A program made the position numbers and the translations under genes. The notes beneath the pieces are model-generated. The model did no database searches. It had not been told where the DNA came from and saw nothing but the letters and a program-made list of their open reading frames with translations. Source: CALDOK01 sp964481655 (GTDB lineage Bacteria; Myxococcota_A; UBA796; JAFGLY01). From it: a DNA stretch of 64,000 nucleotides. Of the stretch, positions 39,143 to 47,137 are shown in pieces. Location of the stretch: positions 13,009 to 77,008 of the forward strand of contig CAYZVO010000008.1 of the NCBI GenBank assembly GCA_964481655.1, given 5' to 3'. The number at the start of each line of letters is the position of its first letter. The first letter of the stretch is position 1.

Positions 39143-39994
39143 ATGCCCGGCGTCATCGACATCCACACGCACCTGGCCTGCCGGCAGGATGTGAACGACC
39201 CCCGGGTGATGCGCTTCCTCGAGCAGGGCCCGGTGCCCATCGGCGACGAGCCCCCGGTCGATGTGCTGCTGGCCGACATGGATCGGGGCGGCATCGAACA
39301 GGCCGTGGTCCTCGGCAGCCCCCCCTGCGCGGGCTTCCAGCACGACGACGCCCGCCACGCTGCGGTGGTGGCCCAGCACCCGGACCGGCTCATCGGCTTC
39401 GGCTCGGTGGACCCCTTCCGCGAGCCCGACGTGGCCGGCGCGGTGCGCCGCTGCGTCGAGGAGTGGGGCTTCCGTGGCATCGGCGAGTTCGGCTACGTCG
39501 ACATCACGGACCCGGCCTGCTTTCCCCTGTACGAGGCCTGCATCGAGCACGACCTGCCGATCCTGATCCACATGGGCTCGGTGATCCCCACGGTACCCCA
39601 GCGCCTGGGCCACCCCCTGCAGCTGGACGAGGTGGTGCTGCGCTACCCGGAGCTGACCGTCATCGCCGCCCACGCCGGCGCCCCCTGGACCGAGACCCTG
39701 GCCACCGTCGCCTTCTGGCACCCGAAGGTCTGGATCGATCTGTCGGCCCTGGGCACCTACCCCAAGCTCATGCGCGTCCAGGCCATCGCCACCCTCATGG
39801 CCGCGGGCCTGGGGGATCGGCTGCTGTTCGGCTCCGACTTCCCCGTCACCCTTCCCAGCGCCTGGCTGCGGGAGCTGCCGAGCCTCGAGCTGCCCTGGAT
39901 CGCCCGCAAGTGGGCCGAGATCCCGGCCATCAGCGAGGAACAGTGGGAGGGGCTGCGGGGGGGCAACGCCCGCGCGCTGCTGAAGCTCGACTGA
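39143..39994 (+). CDS. Amidohydrolase-2 family metal hydrolase
   Basis: 283 residues. TIM-barrel amidohydrolase motifs: DIHTHLA near the N-terminus, ILIHMGSV, VIAAHAGAPW and FGSDFP for the metal ligands. Members hydrolyse or decarboxylate aromatic and cyclic substrates in the cytoplasm; substrate unknown. Starts three bases after the kinase stop, hence one transcript. Confidence 0.85.
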   Translation: MPGVIDIHTHLACRQDVNDPRVMRFLEQGPVPIGDEPPVDVLLADMDRGGIEQAVVLGSPPCAGFQHDDARHAAVVAQHPDRLIGFGSVDPFREPDVAGAVRRCVEEWGFRGIGEFGYVDITDPACFPLYEACIEHDLPILIHMGSVIPTVPQRLGHPLQLDEVVLRYPELTVIAAHAGAPWTETLATVAFWHPKVWIDLSALGTYPKLMRVQAIATLMAAGLGDRLLFGSDFPVTLPSAWLRELPSLELPWIARKWAEIPAISEEQWEGLRGGNARALLKLD

Positions 39995-40053
39995 GCTGTC
40001 ATCGAAGCGTCACCACTGTGGGCCGGGTTTCGAGCGGCGCCCGCGCTGCGGGA

Positions 40054-40059
40054 TAGAGG
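40054..40059 (+). promoter_or_regulatory. -10-like element TAGAGG, six bases before a GTG start
   Basis: GGATAGAGG then CACTGT then GTG at 40066; no Shine-Dalgarno sequence. Weaker match (ends in G) but the same spacing as the other leaderless candidates. Confidence 0.3.
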
Positions 40060-40065
40060 CACTGT

Positions 40066-40977
40066 GTGAAGGCCACCCCCACCGTCATCACCATCGCCGT
40101 GGTCTCCACCGTCGTGCTCTCGGCGGTGGGCATCACCATCCTGGTCACCCAGCGCAGCGGCTGGGACATCGCCTCGGGCGTGCTGGTCATCATCTTCTCC
40201 CTGTTCGCGCTGACCGGCATGATCATCGGCGCGGTGGCCCTGAGCCGCGCCAAGCGCGAGCGGCAGCTGCAGACCGACTTCGTCTCCAAGGTCAACCACG
40301 AGCTGCGCACGCCCCTGGCGAGCATCCGGCTGTTCGTGGACACCCTCGAGCAGGGGGGCATGGAGGAGGCGGAGCGCCAGCAGTGCCTCGAGGCCATCTC
40401 GTCGGAGACCTCGCGGCTCACCGGGCTCATCGAGCGCCTGCTCGACTGGGGGCGCATGGAGTCGGGGCGCCGGGTCTTCGAGCTGCACCCCGAGCGGGTG
40501 GACAGCCTGGTGGCCGAGGCCCTGGCCCAGATGGAGAGCCAGCTGCGGGAGAGCGGGGTCGAGGTCACCCTGGACATCTGCGATCCCTCCCCGGCGGTCT
40601 GCGCCGATCGCCACGCCCTGGTGGAGTCCTTCCTCAACCTCATGCGCAACGCCGTGAAGTACGGCGGCGACGGCGGCGTGCTCATCGTGAGCGTGCGCCG
40701 CGAGGGCAAGCGGGCCCTGGTCGATGTGACCGATCGAGGCCCTGGCATCCCCCGCAGCGAGCTGCGGCGGGTCTTCGACAAGTTCTACCGAGGGGCGGAT
40801 GTGCGGGACACCAGCGCGCTGCCCGGGCACGGCCTGGGGCTGGCGATGGTGCGCCACGTGGTGAAGGCCCACCGGGGCAAGGTCACCCTGGTGAGCCGTG
40901 AGGGCGAAGGCGCCACCTTCACCGTCGACCTGCCCGTGATCCCCACCGAGGACGCCTTGGAGGTACGCGAAGGATGA
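40066..40977 (+). CDS. Membrane sensor histidine kinase
   Basis: 303 residues from GTG. Two membrane helices (about 7-29 and 37-62) are joined by a loop of only about 7 residues, so there is almost no periplasmic sensor; the signal must be sensed in the membrane or by a partner. HisKA with FVSKVNHELRTPLASIR (His about 79), then HATPase: NLMRNAVKYGGD, VTDRGPGIP and GHGLGLAMV. Phosphorylates the OmpR-type regulator whose gene overlaps its stop (ATGA at 40974). Confidence 0.9.
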   Translation: MKATPTVITIAVVSTVVLSAVGITILVTQRSGWDIASGVLVIIFSLFALTGMIIGAVALSRAKRERQLQTDFVSKVNHELRTPLASIRLFVDTLEQGGMEEAERQQCLEAISSETSRLTGLIERLLDWGRMESGRRVFELHPERVDSLVAEALAQMESQLRESGVEVTLDICDPSPAVCADRHALVESFLNLMRNAVKYGGDGGVLIVSVRREGKRALVDVTDRGPGIPRSELRRVFDKFYRGADVRDTSALPGHGLGLAMVRHVVKAHRGKVTLVSREGEGATFTVDLPVIPTEDALEVREG

Positions 40978-41657
40978 GCGAGACCATCCTGATCATCGAG
41001 GACGACCCCTCCCTGCTCATGGGCCTGACCATGAACCTGCGCCGCGAGGGTTTCCGCGTGCGCACCGCCAACGACGGCCACCGCGGCCTCGAAGAGCTCG
41101 CGCGCGAGCGACCGGACCTGGTGGTGCTCGATCTCATGCTGCCCGGCGTGGACGGGCTCGAGATCCTGCGGCGCATCCGCGAAGAGGACGCCGCGCTGCC
41201 CGTGGTGGTCCTGACCGCGCTGGGCTCGGAGCGGGACAAGATCAAGGGGCTCGATCTGGGGGCCAACGACTACGTGACCAAGCCCTTCAGCATCGCCGAG
41301 CTGCAGGCCCGCGTGCGCGCCACCCTGCGCACCGCCCAGGCTCTGCAGCCCGAGCCCGTCGAGGTGCTGCGCGCCGGGGTGATCGAGCTCGGGCCGGACA
41401 CCCACACCGTCCGGGTCGACGGCAAGCTCGTGGAGCTCAAGCCCCGCGAGGTGGAGCTGCTGCGCTTCTTCCTGACCCGGCCCGAGCGCGTGCTCACCCG
41501 CGAGCAGATCCTCGCTGGGGTCTGGGGCCGCGAGTACCAGGGCACCGAGCGCACCGTGGACAACTTCGTCTCATCCCTGCGCCAGAAGCTGGGGGAAGAG
41601 GTCACCCGTCGCCACCTCACCACGGTGTGGGGGGTGGGGTATCGCTTCGTGCCTTGA
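40974..41657 (+). CDS. OmpR/PhoB-family response regulator
   Basis: 227 residues. Receiver domain with IIEDDPSLL, the phospho-acceptor in VVLDLMLPGVDG, VVLTALG and YVTKPFS. Then a winged helix (about 130-227) with ELKPREVELLRFFL, TVDNFVSSLRQKLG and VWGVGYRFVP. Typical length and complete. Cognate partner of the kinase that overlaps it. Target genes are unknown. Confidence 0.93.
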   Translation: MSETILIIEDDPSLLMGLTMNLRREGFRVRTANDGHRGLEELARERPDLVVLDLMLPGVDGLEILRRIREEDAALPVVVLTALGSERDKIKGLDLGANDYVTKPFSIAELQARVRATLRTAQALQPEPVEVLRAGVIELGPDTHTVRVDGKLVELKPREVELLRFFLTRPERVLTREQILAGVWGREYQGTERTVDNFVSSLRQKLGEEVTRRHLTTVWGVGYRFVP

Positions 41658-41722
41658 TACGTCCCGGGACCGTGGTGCCACAGGGCGGGCGAGGGTCGCG
41701 CTGAGGGTGCAGGAGGACGCTG

Positions 41723-43987
41723 ATGCCGATGCGCGATCCCGAACTCGTCGAGCTGCTGGAGCGCAGCCTGACACCCATCGCCGTGCTCGACCTGAAGGGC
41801 GAGTACGTGCTGCGCAGCGCCGGGCTCGAGGCCCTGACCGGCTACGACAACCCCGAGGGCTGGAACGTGCTGCAGGCCATGCGGCGCGCCGCGAGCGACC
41901 CGGCGGTGGCCGGCTCCCTCGAAGAGCAGTGGCGGGCCCACCTCGCCTCGGGTGAGCCCGTCGAGGCCACCGCGCCGTTCGTCCACGCCTGCGGAGACCG
42001 TCGCTGGGTGCGGCTGCAGCTCACCGTCCACGGGGAGTACCGGCTCCTGAGCGCCGTGGACGTGACCGAGCTGGTCGATGTGCAGGCTGCCCTGCGGGAG
42101 AGCGAGGCCCAGCAGCGCACGCTCGTGGAGAACCTCCCTGTGGGCGTGTACTCCCTGTCGGAGCCCATGAGCGGGCGCATCTCCAGCGCGAACCCCGCCA
42201 TCCTCGAGATCCTGGGCTTCGACGACCCCAGCGAGGTCATCGGCAGCAGCTCCGCCATCCTCTACGAGGACCCGGAGGACCGCATCCGGCTGGTGCGCCG
42301 CCTGCTCGACAACGACTTCCAGCGCTCCCACACCATCAGCTTCGAGGTGCCCCTGCGGCGCAAGGACGGCTCCCCCATCCTCGCGCGCTTCACCGTGCAC
42401 GGCACCTTCGACCAGGACAACACCATCCAGCGCATCGACGGGGTCCTCGAGGACATCACCGAGCAGCGCGCCCAGCAGCAGGCCCTCGAGCTCAGCGAGC
42501 AGCGCTTCCGCGGCTTCTTCGAGTCCTCTCCGCTGGGCATGGCCATCGTCGTCGCCTAGGAGATGGTGCGGGTCAACCCCGCGCTGAGCCGCATGACCGG
42601 CTACACGCCCGAGCAGCTGGCGGGCATGACCATGCGGGAGATGACCCACCCCCACGATCTCGCCGACAGCGTGCGCATCAGCGAGGCCCTGCACGAGGGG
42701 CGGCGCTCCATGGTGGAGATCGAGAAGCGCTACCTGCGCGCCGACGGCAGCGTGATGCACGCCCGGACCACCGCCACTCTGGGGCATGGCGGGCCCGGCG
42801 CCGAGCGCATGACCTTCGTGATGATCGAGGACCTCACCGAGCGCAAGGCCATGGAAGAGGACCTGCTGCGGGTCCAGAAGCTCGAGTCCCTGGGGGTGCT
42901 GGCCGGTGGCATCGCCCACGACTTCAACAACATGCTGCAGGGGGTGCTCGGCAACGTGACCATGGTGCGCGATCGCCTCGACGCCGACAGCCCCCTGCGG
43001 GACTACCTCGAGCGCGCGGAGACCGCCGCCAAGCGCGCCCGGGACCTCACCCTGCAGCTGCAGACCTTCGCCAGCGGTGGGCACCCCATCCGCAAGGTCG
43101 TACAGCTGGACACGGTGCTGCGGGAGTCCCTGGAGCTGTCCTTCCACGGCAGCCGCGCCCTCGCGGAGCTGGAGGTCGCGCCGGGCCTGCCCCTCGCCGA
43201 GGTGGACCCCGGGCAGGTGGGTCAGGCCTTCAACAACCTCTTCATCAACGCCATCCAGGCCCTGCCCAGCGGTGGCACCGTCGATGTGACCCTCGACGCC
43301 ATCGAGCTGGCGGTCGAGGAGCTGCCGCCCCTGAAGCCCGGGCGCTACCTGCGGGTGGTGGTCCGCGATCGGGGGGTGGGCATCGCGCCCGAACACCTCG
43401 AGCGCATCTTCGACCCCTACTACACCACCAAGCGGCAGGGGCAGGGGCTCGGGCTGGCCACCGTCTTCAGCGTCATCAAGCGCCACGGCGGCCACGTGTA
43501 TGTGGAGTCGGAGCTGGGCCAGGGGTCGGTCTTCACCCTCCACCTGCCCGCGACCGACGCCAGCGAACCGGACGCCACCGCCGCCGCGATCCGCGAACCC
43601 GTGCCCGGACAGGGTCGGGTGCTGGTGATGGACGACGAGGCCTCCATCCGCGAGCTGGTGCGGGAGTTGCTGACCCACTTCGGCTACCAGGTCGAGGAGG
43701 CCCGGCACGGCGACGAGGCCCTCGAGCGAGTCCGGCAGAGCCTGCGCGACGGGCGCCCCTACGACGCCGCCATCCTGGATCTCACCATCCCCGGCGGTCG
43801 GGGCGGGCGGGAGATCGTGGGTGAGCTGCACCAGGCTCAGCCCGGGCTCCGGGCCATCGTCATGAGCGGCTACACCAACGACACCACCATCGCTCAGCAC
43901 CGGGACTTCGGCTTCGCCGGCGCGGTGGCCAAGCCCTGCTCCTCCAAGACCCTGCTCTCCGAGCTGCAGCGGGTCCTGGAAGCCTGA
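41723..43987 (+). pseudogene. PAS-rich hybrid histidine kinase split by an in-frame amber codon
   Basis: One frame of 755 codons with a TAG at 42557-42559. Upstream half (278 residues) holds two PAS domains (LERSLTPIAVLDLKGEYVL; SISSANPAILEILGF-type second PAS) and the start of a third, which continues right after the stop (MVRVNPALSRMTGYTPEQ). The downstream half holds the rest of PAS3, HisKA (LAGGIAHDFNNMLQGVLGN), HATPase (NNLFINAIQALPSGG, VRDRGVGIAPEHLE, GQGLGLATV) and a receiver (VLVMDDEASIRELV, AILDLTIPGGRGG). A single base change (for example CAG or GAG to TAG) would restore it. ATG 42563 could start a shorter kinase. Start of the whole gene follows GGAGG. Confidence 0.8.
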
Positions 43988-43993
43988 GGGCGC

Positions 43994-45250
43994 TCACGGT
44001 GCGCCGAGGTAGGCGCCGATGGCTCGCGCGGTGAGCGCGCCCTGCTCCCGGAGGCCCTCGACGGTCCAGTGGGCCTGGTGGGGGCTGGGCTCCAGCACGA
44101 ACATGGGATCGCGGAGCACCTGGGTCATGGCCCAGCCCCGGAAGGAGCAGTCCGCGGCGGTGCACGAGCTGGCACCGGACGCCACCTCGGCGTCGAAGCT
44201 GGTCCACTGGGCCAGCACCGGGAAGAAGTCGTTGCCGCTGGGGCTGTAGACGAAGTCGTACCAGCGGGTGTCGTTCACCTGGTTGTGCCAGTCCAGCACC
44301 ATGTCCAGGCCCGGATCGGCCGCCAGCTCGAGCACCCGCTCCCGCACGATGTTCACCTCCACCGTCTCGTCGTTGGCCCAGTCGGCGTTGGGGTCTCGCA
44401 GCTGCGAGCTGGCCCGGGAGTGACCGAGGTAGACGCCGTCGGGGTTCATCATGGGCACCACGCGCCAGACGATGCCGTCCAGCAAGGGCTGGGCCTCGGG
44501 TTCGCCGGACAACAGGAAGTCCACCAGGCCGGTGAGCTGGTAGGAGCCGGCGGTCTCCGCTGCGTGCTGGCGGCCCAGGATGAAGACCGTGCGCTTGCCG
44601 CTGGCGGGGATGGCGTCGTTGGTGATGGTCAGCTCGTGGATCTCCCGGCCCTGGGCGCTGACGCCCAGGATGCGCAGGCTGGTGGTGGGATCCTTGCCCG
44701 CGACGCGGGTCCAGCGGTCCAGAGCCTCCCAGGGGTAGGGGAAGAAGGTGGCCACGCGGGGGCTGTCGCAGGCGGGGGTCCAGCTGAAGCGGTAGCTGCC
44801 GCCGCCCTGGGCGCCGTAGCTGTGGTCGGTGATCCGCTCCCAGGACTCCCCGTCGCAGCTGGTCACCACCTGGTTCTCCCCGGCGCCGGCGCCGAAGAAG
44901 GGGTTGTCGGCCACGCCCTCGAGGGTCACCGCGACCGTCCGCCCCAGGGCGCCCGCCAGCTCGACGTGCATCCAGTAGGCGTAGATGTCGCCGGTGTTGA
45001 CCATGGTGTTGGTCTGGAGGCTCGCGGTGATCTGCGCACCGTCGATGGTCCAGTCCCCCAGGCTGCCGCTGTCGAAGTCCGTGCTCACGCTGAGGGGTGG
45101 AGGGTCGCTGTCGGCGTCGCTGTCGCTGTCGGCGTCGCTGTCGCTGTCGGTGTCCGTGTCGGCGTCGGCCTCGGGGGGCTCGCTGTCGTCCGGTTCGACC
45201 ACCGCGGGGTGGCAGGCCAGGGTCAGCAGGGCCAGGGCGATGGTGTGCAT
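43994..45250 (-). CDS. M14-family zinc carboxypeptidase lipoprotein
   Basis: 418 residues. Signal ALALLTLACHP with lipobox; an Asp/Ser-rich linker encoded by a microsatellite; a beta domain (about 55-180: DFDSGSLGDWTIDGAQI, YRFSWTPACDSPR). The peptidase domain then has the zinc motif GRQHAAETAGS (HxxE) and the later His in LDWHNQ, and a possible catalytic Glu in FVLEPSPHQ. The beta domain before the catalytic domain is the layout of the cytosolic carboxypeptidase (Nna1/AGTPBP) branch, here exported. Trims C-terminal residues of peptides, or amidated cell-wall peptides; substrate inferred. Confidence 0.85.
   Translation of the reverse strand: MHTIALALLTLACHPAVVEPDDSEPPEADADTDTDSDSDADSDSDADSDPPPLSVSTDFDSGSLGDWTIDGAQITASLQTNTMVNTGDIYAYWMHVELAGALGRTVAVTLEGVADNPFFGAGAGENQVVTSCDGESWERITDHSYGAQGGGSYRFSWTPACDSPRVATFFPYPWEALDRWTRVAGKDPTTSLRILGVSAQGREIHELTITNDAIPASGKRTVFILGRQHAAETAGSYQLTGLVDFLLSGEPEAQPLLDGIVWRVVPMMNPDGVYLGHSRASSQLRDPNADWANDETVEVNIVRERVLELAADPGLDMVLDWHNQVNDTRWYDFVYSPSGNDFFPVLAQWTSFDAEVASGASSCTAADCSFRGWAMTQVLRDPMFVLEPSPHQAHWTVEGLREQGALTARAIGAYLGAP
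45104..45171. repeat. TCG-rich microsatellite coding an Asp/Ser linker
   Basis: Imperfect tandem of TCGCTG, TCGGCG and TCGGTG hexamers inside the M14 peptidase gene. On the coding strand they give alternating Asp with Ser, Ala or Thr after the lipobox, a flexible linker of variable length. Confidence 0.8.
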
Positions 45251-45256
45251 GGGGAG

Positions 45257-45262
45257 AGTCTA
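45257..45262 (-). promoter_or_regulatory. -10-like element TAGACT, six bases before the M14 peptidase start
   Basis: On the minus strand TAGACT, then CTCCCC, then ATG at 45250. No Shine-Dalgarno sequence; a good TAnnnT match in the leaderless position. Confidence 0.45.
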
Positions 45263-45297
45263 GCCCGGTGGTGCCGCCGCTCGCAGGCCGGGCTTGT

Positions 45298-45303
45298 TAG
45301 CAG
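45298..45303 (+). promoter_or_regulatory. -10-like element TAGCAG, six bases before the YchJ-like gene
   Basis: TTAGCAG, then CGCAGC, then ATG at 45310. Divergent from the TAGACT element only 35 bases away. Confidence 0.35.
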
Positions 45304-45309
45304 CGCAGC

Positions 45310-45732
45310 ATGTCCTTGCCCAAGCCCAACGACGCCTGCCCCTGCCACTCCGGTCGCAAGTACAAGAAGTGCTGCCGCCGCGCCCACCAGGGCGACCCGG
45401 CCCCCACCCCCGAAGCCCTGATGCGCAGCCGCTACTCGGCCTATGCGCTGGGCTTGGTGGAGCACATCCTCCGCACCACCGACCCCACCGGCCCCCACTT
45501 CGAGGCCGCCACGGAGCACTGGCGCGAGCAGGTCGCCGCGTTCTGCCGGTCGGTGCGCTTCGAGGGCCTCGAGGTGCACGAGGCCAGAGCCGACGGCGAT
45601 CGGGGCATCGTGGACTTCCGGGCCCAGCTGTCCTCGGACGACGGCGCCACGGTCATGGCCGAGCGCTCCTTGTTCCGTCGGGTGGACGGCCGCTGGCTGT
45701 ACCACTCGGGGCTGCGGAAGGGGGAGGGATAG
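45310..45732 (+). CDS. YchJ-family protein with SEC-C zinc motif
   Basis: 140 residues. The N-terminal SEC-C motif CPCHSGRKYKKCC binds zinc; the rest is the YchJ NTF2-like domain (ALMRSRYSAYALGLVEHILRTT, VDFRAQL, RSLFRRVDGRWLYHSG). Family members are about 130-160 residues and of unknown function, found in many proteobacteria. Complete. Confidence 0.92.
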   Translation: MSLPKPNDACPCHSGRKYKKCCRRAHQGDPAPTPEALMRSRYSAYALGLVEHILRTTDPTGPHFEAATEHWREQVAAFCRSVRFEGLEVHEARADGDRGIVDFRAQLSSDDGATVMAERSLFRRVDGRWLYHSGLRKGEG

Positions 45733-45798
45733 GCCCGGACAGTTCCTGGCTTCCTGGTGGGCTAGGTGGGGCGTCCCACGTGCCCTTCGGAGCCCGCG

Positions 45799-46371
45799 AT
45801 GTCCGACCCCACCCCCCTGATCACCAACGCCGAGACCGCCGAACGCGAAGCCATGGAACAAGAGCCCTGGGGCTGCTCCTGGGAAGTGCTCACCGCCGGT
45901 ATGCGCGAACGCGGTGGCAGCCTGGGGGTCGTGCGCAACCACCTCGAGCCCGGCCACACCACCTGCCCGTTCCACTGGCAAGCGCCCTCCGTCGCCACTC
46001 GTCAGCCACCATCGCACTTGGCGCGTGGTACGCCCAAGCATTGCAGCGATGCTTCGAGGGCAGCACCCACAGATCGATCGTTGCCGGTCCATGGAGTGTG
46101 GTCCCCCCCCTACCCCGGTGCGAACATGAGGCTGCCGGGTGGCGTCGGCGGGGCTTCCGACTTCGCGCCGATCACCTCGGTGGCTGCCGGGTGGCGTCGG
46201 CGGGGCTTCCGACTTCGCGCCGATCACCTCGGTGGCTGCCGGGCGGCGTCTGCGGGGCTTCCGACTTCGCGCCGATCACCTCGGTGGCTGCCGAGGGGCG
46301 TCTTCGAGCGCTTGGCCCACGAGCCGGAACAGCCCCGGATCTTCGAGCTGTGGGGCGAGCGCGAGGGCTAG
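45799..46371 (+). pseudogene. Cupin-domain protein gene with its core replaced by a repeat-bearing segment
   Basis: Start at ATG 45799 after GGAG. The first 60 residues (WEVLTAGMRERGGSLGVVRNHLEPGHTTCPFHW) fit the start of a small cupin whose metal-binding histidines should follow immediately. Instead, from about 45985 to 46305 the sequence turns into low-complexity Arg/Pro/Ser coding with 52-base tandem repeats. The last 22 codons (ERLAHEPEQPRIFELWG) again look like a cupin C-terminus, in the same frame. So roughly 90 residues holding the metal site appear lost. The open frame across the segment may be chance. Product probably non-functional. Confidence 0.55.
46130..46308. repeat. 52-base tandem repeat, three full copies and a partial fourth
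   Basis: Units start at 46130, 46182 and 46234; a partial one starts at 46286. Copies 1 and 2 are identical and copy 3 differs at a few bases near its start. The unit contains small dyads (CCGA-TCACC-TCGG and GCCG...CGGC). Its length is not a multiple of three, so each copy is read in a different frame. There are no unique spacers, so it is not a CRISPR. Confidence 0.9.
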
Positions 46372-46376
46372 CGCCG

Positions 46377-47084
46377 ATGTCCGAGCGTTTCAGCAACACC
46401 ACCTGGCGGGCCCTCGACGCCGACCTGTTGGATCGGCTCAGGGCGGCCCGTCACGACGTCGGGGCCCTCGAGCCCCTCATGGCCGCCCTGCCCCCGGCGC
46501 CCGACGCCAACCCCGAGCACTGCGAAGCCGTCTGGGCCCGCGATGTCCCGCCCATCCTCCGGCCCCACCTGCTGCGGCACTTCATCCGGGCGGCGCCCGC
46601 ACGCTGGGCTCCGCTGCTGGATCAGGCCGTCGTCGAGCAAGACGACGAGTTCGCCGAAGACTGCTTCCACGAGCTCGCCACCGCTTTCGAGCTGTACTGC
46701 GTGCCCGACGGCTGGGGCTGGGTGGTCTACACCTGTCCGTCCTTCGCCCGCCGACACTTCGCGCTGCAGCCGCAGCCGTTCCCGGGCGCCGGGGCCATCC
46801 TCGAGGCCTTCGGCGGCGAACCCGATTCGGAGGCTGTGTCCATGGCGTATGCGCTGCGCGACGCCCTGATCCCTCCCGCGCGGGTGGTGGCCCTGGCTGA
46901 GCGGCTCGAGGTTCCTGGGGCGCTCCCGCCGCTGGTCGATGTGCCACCAGAGGCCGAGCGGGTCTGGCGCTTCGAGGCCGATCCCGAACACCTCATCGCC
47001 GTCCTGGGGCACATCGCGGCCTTCTTCGAGCGCGCGGCGGCGGCTGGTCTGCCGGTCCAGGTCCACTGGCACCCCAACCCCTAA
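46377..47084 (+). CDS. Hypothetical protein
   Basis: 235 residues from ATG 46377, five bases after the stop of the broken cupin gene, without a clear ribosome site. No signal peptide or membrane helix, so probably cytoplasmic. Rich in Ala, Pro and Glu, with helices such as LRPHLLRHFIRAAPARWAPLLDQAVVEQ-type segments and several Trp. No family recognised. Codon use is like its neighbours, which supports it being real. Confidence 0.6.
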   Translation: MSERFSNTTWRALDADLLDRLRAARHDVGALEPLMAALPPAPDANPEHCEAVWARDVPPILRPHLLRHFIRAAPARWAPLLDQAVVEQDDEFAEDCFHELATAFELYCVPDGWGWVVYTCPSFARRHFALQPQPFPGAGAILEAFGGEPDSEAVSMAYALRDALIPPARVVALAERLEVPGALPPLVDVPPEAERVWRFEADPEHLIAVLGHIAAFFERAAAAGLPVQVHWHPNP

Positions 47085-47137
47085 CGCGCGATAGAACACC
47101 CGCCCCCCTGCATACGGACCCGAACGGAGGCTCGCTC

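Noticed and set aside
42557..42559. TAG as pyrrolysine codon in the hybrid kinase.
   Set aside because: Pyrrolysine is essentially confined to methylamine methyltransferases; a histidine kinase PAS domain is not a credible site and no pyl gene is visible.
46130..46308. Possible CRISPR array or integron attC sites in the 52-base repeats.
   Set aside because: Units are contiguous with no unique spacers, no cas or integrase gene is near, and the attC core sequences are absent.
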